Below are positions 35,608 to 44,807 of a stretch of DNA of 64,000 nucleotides, in pieces. Under the pieces are notes generated by a model. The model was not told where the DNA came from. It searched no databases and was given only the letters and a program-made list of their open reading frames with translations. The stretch's first letter is position 1. Each line of letters opens with the position of its first letter. Source of the stretch: Ailanthus altissimus (lineage: Eukaryota > Streptophyta > Magnoliopsida > Sapindales > Simaroubaceae); NCBI GenBank assembly GCA_946807835.1, contig OX327700.1, positions 27,936,001 to 28,000,000 of the forward strand, given 5' to 3'. Made by a program: the position numbers and the translations under genes.

Positions 35608-35985
35608 TTGTATCTCTTCTTATTTTTAATATTTATTGTGTTGGTTTCTCTTCATATTTTTTGTCATTTTTATTTTCTAATGTTAAATATTTTATTAAAG
35701 GATATGGCTTCCAAAAATGTACTGTCCACTTTAGAGAGAAAGGACCGGGATGTCTGTTTGGTTGACAGTGCAACTACACACACTATCTTAAAAGATAAAA
35801 AATATTTCTCACAACTAACAATGATTGAAAGGAAACTTAATACTATATCAGGTCCTGTAGATCTGATTGAAGACTTTAGAATAGCAACAATCTTGTTAGA
35901 AAATGGAACAAAATTGTATATAAATAAGGCTTTATATGCTGGTAGATCTAAAAGAAATCTGTTGAGCTTTAAAAATATCCGCTAA
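35608..35985 (+). pseudogene. Copia-D protease region
   Basis: A 125-codon open stretch contains VCLVDSATTHTILKDKKYFS, matching the Copia protease motif D-S-(G/A)-(A/C)-T-x-H. It ends in ALYAGRSKRNLLSFKNIR, the pre-integrase linker. The N-terminal 30 residues are hydrophobic and read from what was probably untranslated or out-of-frame sequence. Confidence 0.8.
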
Positions 35986-35999
35986 AATGGATATTACAT

Positions 36000-37600
36000 T
36001 GAGACCTTAAATGAAAATAATGTAGAATATCTCTACATTACTTCTAATTTCTCAAACAAGAAATGTATACTTGAAAAGTTTCATGCTTCATCATCGAGTT
36101 TGTATTATACAGTTATAAATTCAACTGAAAACTACGCAGTAATGAACCAGAAGTTCAATGATGCAAAATATTTTATACTATAGCATGACCGTCTTGGTCA
36201 TTCAAGATCAACAATGATGCGTAGGATAGTTAAAAATTCTCATAGACATCCGTTAAAGAACCCGAAGATTCTATTATCCAATGAAAATATTTGTATTGCT
36301 TGCTCACAAAGCAAACTCATAATCAGACCATCCCTTTCTAAGATTAGTCTAGAATCTCCATCATTCTTACAAAGGGTCTACTAAGATATATGTAGACCAA
36401 TTCATTCACCAAGTAGACCTTTTCGGTATTTTATGGTTTTAATTGATGCATCTGCGCGGTGTTCACATGTATGTTTATTATCTACATAAAATGTTGTATT
36501 TGCAAAATTAATGGCACATATTATTAAATTAAGAGCACAATTTTCAGAATACCCTATTAAGATAATACGTTTAGACAATGCTAGTGAGTTTACATCCAAA
36601 ATATTTGATGACTACTGTACATCAGTGAGAATTGAAGTAGAACATCCTGTACCATATGTTCACCAAAAAAATGGATTGGCAGAATCCTTAATTAAACGAC
36701 TTCAAGTAATTGTATGTATTTTATTGATGCGGGCACAATTACCAACTTTTTATATGGGGACATGTTATATTGCAAGCTGCAGCATTAATTCATTTTAGAC
36801 TCACTGCTTATCATCAATATTCTCCATTGTAACTTATACTTGGTCATCAACCTAATATATCCCATTTACGTACATTTGGTTGTGTTGTATATGTACCTAT
36901 AGCACCTCTTCAACGCACTAAGATGGAAACTCAACGTCGCTTGGGGATTTATATTGGTTTAACTCACCATCAATTATAAGATATCTTGAACCCCTGACAG
37001 GTGGTCTATTTACCGCACGATTTGCGGATTGCCATTTTAATGAGACAGTATTCCCATCATTAGGGGAAAAAACTGATCATTATGTCTCATTTAGATTCTC
37101 GCACAACTCAATGTGAAAATGAGGTGCAAAGAATTGTTCATATTCAAATAATAGCAAATGAATTACCAGACGCATTTACAGATGCATCAAAAGCAACCAA
37201 ATCATATATACCAACTGTAAATACACCAGTCCTTGTGATTGTTCCTATAGAACAATCTAATCAAATAGCAGCAAATGAATCATCTGCAGCACGCCAAAAG
37301 CGTGGTAGACCAATTGGTTCAAAGGATACTATTCCATGAAAAAGAAAAATAAAAACACAGGATCTTATTAAAAATAATGCTTGAGCAGATGAATCTATAT
37401 TCTCTAAAACAACAAAAAGATTATTAGTTCCTGAAGTGACACAAGTCTCTGAAGTGACACATGTCCCTGAAAAGACAAAAGTTTTAGAAGAAATATTAGT
37501 CCCAGAAGAGACACAAGAGTTTCAAAATAAAGAAACTAGTATAAACTATGCTTATACATGAGAAATGTGGCAACAAGATAAAACAATCATTGAGATGACC
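36000..37600 (+). pseudogene. Copia-D integrase and linker, truncated
   Basis: The zinc domain (HDRLGHSRSTMMRRI, later ICIACSQSK) begins near 36184. The core covers 36402-36798 (PFRYFMVLIDAS, IIRLDNASEFTS, EHPVPYVHQKNGLAESLIKR). The C-terminal region gives LGHQPNISHLRTFGC-like text. A Pro/Glu/Thr linker with VPEVTQ, VSEVTH, VPEKTK repeats is at 37427-37520. The frame ends at foreign sequence near 37598. Confidence 0.85.
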
Positions 37601-37850
37601 ACGGTGGGCTTGTAAGTGATCCACCATACTTTGGTTCCACACATGTCACAGACCTTTCATGGTGTGACCGCTGGGTGTCGCTGGGTATGGTTCGATGCTT
37701 ATGGAGTCCGATGCGTACAAATACAGGATCCGTTAGCTCTTATAGAGAGTTCGATATCCAGATGCTTCGAGACTATATCTCAGAAAATCTTGTGGCCATA
37801 AGTATCAATTCCGGGAAAGAGATCCGTCAAGGTCGAATATATTATAATAT
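37598..37850. repeat. Repeat-C family fragment inside Copia-D
   Basis: Aligns with 17590-17840: shared blocks include GTAAGTGATCCACCA, GGTTCCACACATGTCA and GATGCTTATGGAGTC. It replaces the RT and RNase H coding part of Copia-D, as if filler DNA joined a deletion. No flanking duplication was found. Confidence 0.75.
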
Positions 37851-38178
37851 ATATTATAATATTACAAGAATGGCATTCGTCAGCTCAACAAGTTGGAAAA
37901 CTGATAAGATGTTACTTTGAATAGGAGCATTTCATCAAGGGAGCATATTCTTTCAAAAGAAGAAAAGTGTTAGTTACAAACGTGTACTGCACTCTTTTTT
38001 CTTTCAACCAGGTTTTATCCCACTTAATTTTACTAGCAAGATTTTTAATGAGGCAGTATTAAACACGTTAGATACTATTATACAAAATAAAGTTGTATTT
38101 CTTTGGTAATGTAAAATACAATTAAAAATTATGTAACTTAAAAGAAAAGTTGGGATTATTGTGGAGTTTAATGGGGAG

Positions 38179-38485
38179 TGTTATAAATATAATAGTGAAC
38201 AATGCTATACAAGTGACATTGTCATATAAATAAATAGTATCGTATAAGTAAATAGTACTATATTAATGAACAGTGTCATAAACAGTGTCCTCCACCAAAA
38301 TCTTATATTAGAAAGATTTCATTTCTTTCTCATTTTATCACTCTATAAATATAAGTGAATATTTTTATTTATATACAAATAAGAAATAAATACAAATATT
38401 AATATATTTATAAAAATATTTATTTATATTTATACTTTATATTCTAATTTAAAATTTTTGCTTCATCATTCTATTATTTACAACA
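38179..38485 (+). repeat. Copia-D 3' LTR
   Basis: A 307-bp repeat following the GTTTAATGGGGAG polypurine tract. It matches the 5' LTR throughout, with a duplicated AACAGTGTC segment near 38270-38290. Confidence 0.88.
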
Positions 38486-39180
38486 ATTACAAATTTGTGA
38501 AGTCTTATTGAAATAAACAGTGTCAAAATGCAATGACAAATTTTATCACAAAAATAATAATAATAAAATATCAATTAGCGTAATTTAGTAATATATTAAA
38601 AAAATTGTGATAAAAAATTGATAAGATGTATTTTATGAATATTAAATAATAGCGACGTTTGAAAAAATAATGCATGAGGTGACATTTTTGTCCACGTAGA
38701 CAATTTTTTTACGCAACATATAAAACTGCATCTGGATTCTTACGTGTCAAGAACTAATGAATGATTGGATAACTGGACTAATGGGCTAAAGATTAATACT
38801 TTAAATTATTTATTTTGTACCAACATTAAAATAAAATAATATTTTTTATTTAAAAATAAAATAATTAACAATAAATTTTAATAAATTTATATAAAAATAT
38901 AATAATTATAAAAATATAAAGAATTAAAAGTATAATAATTTTTAAAAAATATTAAAATATATTAATTAAATAAGATTTATTTTTATTAAATGTACAATAT
39001 GTGATATTATATAAATATTAAAAAAAATTAAAAAAATTTATTTTTAAAAATTTAAAATTTAAAATTTTGAAAATAAAAATAAAATAATTTTTTTAATTTT
39101 CAAATTTTTTTTTAATTATAACTAAATATTATTAAAAAATTTAATATTGAAAAAACTTTTTTTACCAATACAAAAGTCCA
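38486..39180. other. AT-rich interval between Copia-D and Gypsy-F
   Basis: No gene. Very AT-rich from 38800. It presumably contains the downstream remnant of the element that received Copia-D, but no further RT coding text could be read. Confidence 0.4.
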
Positions 39181-39589
39181 ACACTGAGTGAAAGTGGCAA
39201 CGTGGGACACTGGTGAAAGTGAGAAGTGAAATTTGCTCTGTTTTATTTCATTTGCTTTCCTTAACGGAGTTAATAGGTCAATTTATTTCGTTTATTTCTT
39301 CTATTATAAGTAAGAGAGAGTGGTGCGAGTGGTTACTTTTCTTTCTCCTACTCTTTAGCTTCATTGTTATATTTCTTTAATATATATATATATATATAGT
39401 CTGAACTAGTGAAAGAATATTAATTATTTTACCCAACAAACTCTCCTTCTTTCAGTTCTTCTTACCTCAATATCTTTGACTTCTCCTCTATTCTCAAATA
39501 AAACTGCATCAAGTATCAGTGATATCAAAGTCGATCGTGTCCTTGAATACTTGCGGCAAAACAAATGCAGAATTTCAAAATAATGTTAA

Positions 39590-40420
39590 CGAAAACTTAG
39601 TCAGTCATAAGTCAAGCTTCTATCAAAAGTATTGTCTTTTCCAAAATTTAACATAGACGACCCAACTGGATGGATCTACTAGGCAAAACAATACTTTGAT
39701 TTCAAAAGTATTGTACCAAACCAACAAATGCAACTGGCCTCCTTTCATTTAGAAGGCATCGCCTTACAATTGCATAGGTGGTTGACGAAATTTCGTGGAC
39801 CACTCACATAGGATGGATTCACCAAGGTTGTACTAATTCGATTTGGTCCAATTAACTACGCAGATCCATCAAAAGCTCTTACTCGTCTCTGCCAAACCAC
39901 AATCGTGGCAGCTTATCAAGAAGCTCTTGAAAAGCTCTCCTATCAAATTGACGGCCTACTAGAAAATTTTCTTATTAGTTGTTTTATTGTAGGGCTTCGA
40001 GACGACATTCGAGTGGACGTAAAAATTAAACAACCTCATACCTTGGCAGATACAATAGGAGTGCCTCGATTAATCAAAAAGCGAAACCAGCTCTTGAAGA
40101 GATGACCCCACCATTCCGTTCTCAGCCAACCAACCTTAGTAACAGAGAGAGCTTTGCCAAACCCACATTAGGTGTGTTAAGGCCTCCACCCACACAGCAC
40201 CTGAGCTAAAATTTGAAGACTTCACTAGTAACATTTCATCAAATCACCAATCAAGAAGCACGGGAGTGACGCGAGAAGGGGCTGTGTTATTATTGTGATG
40301 AGAAGTTCACTCATAGCCATTATTGTAAACGATCGCAATTATTCATGATTGAGGACTCGCCTTACAAAAGCACCAAGGATGCTGAGAGCATCCACAAGAA
40401 ATAGAAAATCATGAAGTTGT
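39590..40420 (+). pseudogene. Gypsy-F gag, decayed
   Basis: Readable text includes FPKFNIDDPTGW-like entry, QLASFHLEGIALQLHRWL and the open frame 39905-40105 (AYQEALEKLSYQIDGLLENF, then FIVGLRDDIRVDV). A zinc knuckle CYYCDEKFTHSHYC near 40291-40332 keeps four ligands. Stops interrupt. Confidence 0.8.
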
Positions 40421-40499
40421 ACCTGAGATCTCTTTTATGCAATTATAGGTACCTAACATCCACAAATCATACGCGTACTAAGCAAGCTAAAAAAACAAG

Positions 40500-42300
40500 A
40501 ATGTAATGGTGTTAATAGATGGTGGCAGCACTCGTAACTTCATCGATCAGGCCATAGTCTCAAGGTTTGGGCTACCAGTAGTCCAAGATAAGAAATTCCA
40601 AGTCATGGTAGCTAACTAAGAAAAGATAGAATGTACAGGACAATGTCAAGCGCTCACTGTCACTATTTAAGGTCATCCCATCACCTCTAATTACTTCATT
40701 CTTCCTGTCGCGGCATGCCAATTAGTATTGGGAGTGCAATGGCTTAAGACATTATGACCCATCGAGAGGGATTACAAACAGCTAACTGTGACCTTCAAAG
40801 TAGGAGGACTTACCCACACCTTCCAAAGATTGGGACAAACTGAAATTGCGGCCTTAGTCGAGAAGAAATTTAATGGTTTACAAGGTATTGGATTTTTTTT
40901 TTTTTCAATTAATGCCTTTCAATGTTAGCAGTCAACCAGATCTCCACCCACCAGAGATGGTCTGCCTCCTAGCAGTATTTTCTCATGTATTTGTTCCACC
41001 TAACCTCTTACCACAAAAGAGGCCACATGACCATTAAATCCCATTACAGCGGAATGCAGAACTTGTGAGCGTGAGGCCATATCTATGTCTTTATTACTAG
41101 AAGTCCGAGATAGAAAATATTGTGAACGAGCTTCTGTAATCTAGGTTGGTAAAGCCAAGTAACAGTCCGTTCTCATTGCCAGTTCTATTAGTAAAGAAAT
41201 CAGATGGAGCTTGGCGATTTTGTGTGGACTACCGAGCTCTAAATGACATAACAATTAAAGATAAGTATCCAATCCCTGTGATCGATGAACTGTTCGATGA
41301 GCTTCATGGAGCAAAATTTTTCTCCAAATTGGATTTACGGTCTGGATATCACCAAATTCGAGTGCGAGAATGCAACATTCTAAAAATAGCTTTTCGGATG
41401 TATGAGGGGCATTACGAGTTTATCGTGATGCCATTTGGCCTCACAAATGCACCAGCAACCTTCCAAAGCCTCATGAATGACCTTTTCTGCCCATACCTCT
41501 GAAACTTTATTTTAGTTTTTTTATGACATTTTGGTGTACTCAAAGTCATGGGAAGATCATCTCATACATTTGTAAATTGTCCTAAAAATCTTATCAGCTA
41601 ATAGTTTGTTTGTGAAAGAATCGAAATGTCGATTTGGTGTTTTACAGATTTAGTACTTGGGTCACATAATTTCATATCAATGAGTGATAATGGATCCCAC
41701 CAAATACAAGCAGTCATTGGGTGGCCTACACCGACGACGACAAAAGGGGTCTGTGGGTTTCTTAATCTAGCAGGATACTGTCGAACGTTTATCCGTAATT
41801 TTGACAGTATTGCGGCTCCTTTGACTCGACTCTTGTCCAAGGATGCATTTCATTGGAATGAGGCAACAGAGATGGCCTTCACCTAATTGAAGGCGGTGTT
41901 GACATCACCACCCGTTTTATGCCTTCTTAATTTTTCTCAAAGATTTGTGATTGAATGTGATGCTAGTGGAATTAGAATCAGAGCAATCTTTACCCAGCAC
42001 AATTGACCAGTGGCGTATTTTAGTGAAGCATTAAAAGGTTCGGCCTCGGCATTATCCACCTATGAGAAGGAGATGTTGGCTATAGTCAAGGCAATCAAGA
42101 AATGGCACCTATATTTACTTGGGAAACCATTTACGATCCGTACCAATCAGAAAAGTCTCAAATACCTGCTAAAACAACAGATTACTACACCGACACAAAC
42201 TCGATGGCTTCCAAAAATTATAGGTTACGATTATGAAATTAAATATAAGAAAAGGCTTGACAACAAAGGTGTGGATTCTTTGTCACGAGTAGTTGAATTC
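40500..42300 (+). pseudogene. Gypsy-F protease, RT and RNase H, decayed
   Basis: Protease motif LIDGGSTRNFID near 40508-40545 (usual second residue S/T is G). RT open stretch 41146-41502 includes [35 protein letters not shown] and [12 protein letters not shown]. The FYDILVYS box near 41516 lacks one catalytic Asp. RNase H covers 41940-42300 (VIECDASGIRI, LSTYEKEMLAIVKAIKKWHL, VDSLSRV). Confidence 0.88.
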
Positions 42301-42549
42301 TAGTTTTTGTCTATCTCTGGGCCATGTACAGATTGGTGGCGAATGCTACCAAAAAAGTTTGAACAGGACTCATTTGATAAGAAATTGATTAAAAAAAAAA
42401 AAAATTCCCTCTCAATCAGCCCAGAATAGCTAGAGAAAAGTTTGTTAAAAAGCTTAAGTGTGCATCCAATAAGAAAATCGGATTCGGACGTTTTGGGCAA
42501 AGCGAATGGAAAAATTGATGCCAGGTGACAGCATCTTAGCTGCTTAAAG

Positions 42550-42636
42550 CATGCATGGAGTCCACGTACATCTAAAATCATAGACCACGTGTAACAGCTA
42601 ATGTCATTCTTAAAACGAACTCATCCTCAATAAAAG
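42550..42636 (+). promoter_or_regulatory. Promoter of the VOC gene: RY element, G-box/ABRE, TATA-like box
   Basis: Upstream of the ATG at 42695 lie a perfect RY element CATGCATG (42550-42557), an ACGT-core CCACGTAC (42562-42569) and a G-box/ABRE CCACGTGT (42585-42592). An AATAAAAG TATA-like box follows near 42629-42636, about 60 bases before the ATG. RY elements bind B3 factors (ABI3, FUS3, LEC2) and ABREs bind bZIP factors in seed-maturation promoters. Seed and ABA control is inferred from these motifs. Confidence 0.6.
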
Positions 42637-42694
42637 CCTCAAAATTGACTAATTAATTAACAACCACGAACAGCAAAAACAAAACAAAAAGATA

Positions 42695-43411
42695 ATGGCA
42701 AACTCGAATCTAAATCCGTCGCTTGCCTACATAGTTGTTTACGTGAAGGACGTAGCAAAATCTGTAGCTTTCTATGCCAAAGCCTTTGGTTTCACCGTGC
42801 GCCGTGTAGATGAATCTAATAGGTACGTATAACCCAAACTTACAAATCGTTTTTATGTTCCAGTATAACCACCCAATCTAAGCTTTTCTAATTATTATTT
42901 TTCTCTTAATTTTGATTTGTTAATAGAATATAATTACTGATAATGTGTGCTTGGAATGATAGATGGGGAGAACTGGAGAGTGGAGCAATGACGATAGCGT
43001 TTACGCCGTTGCACCAGCGGGAGACGGATTCGCTCAGTGGTTTGGTTCAGACACCATCAGGCGGTGAGCGACAGGCCATTGAGGTTTGCTTTGCTTATCC
43101 AGACGTTGATGCTGCCTACAAGGTATATATATACAGATCATTTCATTGTAATTACCTACCCATGTTAATTGTTTTGCCATTTTTTTAATTGAATATAGCA
43201 TACATCTTATTTATTTAATATTTATGTAAAGAATTAATTGAATGCATTTTAAATGTTTGATTACTGATTGTTGATGCAGAGGGCAGTGGAGAATGGTGCA
43301 GTGCCGGTGAGCGAACCTGAGAATAAAGAATGGGGACAGAAAGTAGGGTATCTTCGTGATATTGACGGGATAGTTGTAAGAATGGGAAGCTACGTAAACC
43401 CACCTAAATAG
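42695..43411 (+). CDS. VOC-superfamily (glyoxalase I/bleomycin-resistance fold) protein, DSI-1VOC-like, 139 residues
   Basis: Three exons with GT-AG borders: 42695-42822, 42963-43122, 43280-43411 (stop TAG); 420 nt, phases consistent. The protein opens with a beta-strand/helix unit AYIVVYVKDVAKSVAFYAKA (residues 11-30) typical of VOC proteins. It continues with WGELESGAMTIAF, the AIEVCFAYPDVDAAYKRAVE helix region and a C-terminal VGYLRDIDGIVVRMGS strand. A single VOC domain of this length matches plant desiccation-induced 1VOC proteins. Glyoxalase I is a two-domain enzyme in many plants, so methylglyoxal isomerase activity should not be assumed; the substrate is unknown. It has no signal peptide and is likely cytosolic. 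Confidence 0.93.
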
Positions 43412-44314
43412 GACCGAGTGAAATGTAATGCCATTCTCATATGCTCGTATAATAATTAAAGCACTAAGAAATTTTTGTTGAATATATCTGCTTGGTTCAT
43501 TTATGTTCATGAGTATATAGTCTGTGTATATCCATTTCGGCTTCTTATGGGAAAATACCAAAGGCTCGTCTATTTATGGGTTTTTCTGCTTTAATATCAA
43601 ATACTTGGGTTGGATCGTCGTGTATTGTCGAACCAATTCAATATTTTTAGAGACAGGCAATAAGGTACCATAAAAATTGCAAGTTATGAATGAGCGACGG
43701 AGGAGAGCTGGGAGCCGATCCATTCTTAGCTTGACCTTAATTTTGGCATATCTAAACATGAACTGTAGTTAAGTTTGTGGCTAGAACTACGTCGCATTGG
43801 AGTTTCAAGTTTATGGCATTTATTAGGGCTGGGCACACCCGAAACCGACCTTATTACATATGTAAACCGCTCAGTTCAGATTTCTTTGAATCTATTGGTT
43901 TTTTTTTGGTTTTCCGTTCGAGTTAGAAAATTGAAAATTAACCGTGACAATTGCAAAAATCTGTCAAAATGGAGCGTCCTAAAAAATTTGCCAAAACGCT
44001 GCTAAAAACAAATTTTAAAAAGAAAGAAAATGGAAGTTTATATTTTTATTTGTTATTTTGTTTAACTAAAAATGCAAATGGGATTTTATATTTTTATTGT
44101 TATTTTGATTAACTCAGACACAAATATTTGGGGCTATTTTTGATTTTCTTCTTTGTCTCTTACCATCGTCCACCACCATCTCTCTTTATCTCTTGTTGTC
44201 ATTGTCGTCCGTCGACCGACAATCGTATAAATTTCTTAGTTTTTTCGGCGAGTAGCGATGATTTACTGTTGTCCACATCCAAAGACTCCAAATTGAGCTC
44301 GAGCCACTACTTTG
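43412..44314. other. 3' UTR and intergenic DNA after the VOC gene
   Basis: The first few hundred bases are likely 3' UTR. The remainder contains a degenerate CGAAACCGA/TTCGGTT-type stretch near 43830-43930 and a pyrimidine-rich segment (44140-44260). No supported gene. Confidence 0.5.
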
Positions 44315-44783
44315 TGTCACGCCCCAAGTGCTCTCAAGCATTTCCTCGAGCACTTGGTGCGCGACTAGGCCTGTTGGCGGCCTCTTGGACCATAGAGCGC
44401 TGCGTAAATCGGAGCTTTAGAAGGCTCGCTGTTTAGATGGAGAATCGGGCTGGGGCTGTGACTTATTAAGGTAGTTCACCTTAATTAAAATTTCATAAAA
44501 AGTAGAATGACATCTAGGAATATTCTAGAGCATAATTCTTCATCTTGTATGTACACCGTTAGATCATTTAAATCTCAGTCGTCGATTGTATAGGGCTGCT
44601 ACTATATAAATGGGAGACCCTCACTTGTATAATTCATCTCATAGCTTTGTTTTCTCTTCAGCAATATAAAGAGCATTCGTGCAAACACTTGGTGTGCTTA
44701 TTTTTCTTCTCTTTGTGTGGTTTTCTCGGTTGCTTAGCATGCAACGCGTCTAAAGCTGCACGGTTCAAAAACAGCCTGTGACA
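44315..44783 (+). repeat. Gypsy-E 5' LTR
   Basis: Starts TGTCACGCCCC. A TATATAAATGGGAG box lies near 44603, followed by the CAATATAAAGAG poly(A)-type region. Ends CCTGTGACA two bases before the primer site. By eye about nine in ten bases match the 3' LTR over the first 150 positions. Confidence 0.9.
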
Positions 44784-44785
44784 GT

Positions 44786-44797
44786 TGGTATCAGAGC
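44786..44797 (+). promoter_or_regulatory. Gypsy-E primer binding site
   Basis: TGGTATCAGAGC is an exact match to the common plant initiator-Met tRNA primer site. Confidence 0.9.
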
Positions 44798-44807
44798 AGG
44801 TTCAAAG

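Larger units (their letters stand above)
33513..38485 (+). mobile_element. Ty1/Copia retrotransposon Copia-D with both LTRs, RT/RNase H replaced
   Basis: LTRs of about 300 bp (33513-33808 and 38179-38485) start TGTTATAAATATAATAG and end ACAACA. The target duplication is ATTGC (33508-33512) and ATTAC (38486-38490), one transition apart. A primer-site-like TTATCAGCACGA follows the 5' LTR. Gag, protease and integrase are readable but broken. Sequence encoding RT and RNase H is missing; at about 37598 the frame runs into 250 bp of the repeat-C family, then the normal 3' untranslated region and AATGGGGAG polypurine tract return. Confidence 0.92.
39181..42300 (+). mobile_element. Truncated Ty3/Gypsy element (Gypsy-F)
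   Basis: A 5' LTR probably ends at 39518 (TATCA), followed after one base by TGATATCAAAG (39520-39530), a decayed TGGTATCAGAG primer site. Gag, protease, RT and RNase H follow in order to about 42300. Integrase and the 3' LTR are absent, so the element is 3'-truncated. The LTR start was not located. The truncation point lies about 390 bp upstream of the VOC gene's ATG. Confidence 0.8.

Noticed and set aside
43211..43561. Minus-strand open frames over the VOC gene's last exon
   Set aside because: Shadow of exon 3 and the 3' UTR of the plus-strand gene.
44128..44436. Plus-strand open frame of 102 codons before and in the Gypsy-E LTR
   Set aside because: It crosses the LTR boundary at 44315 and shows no recognisable product.
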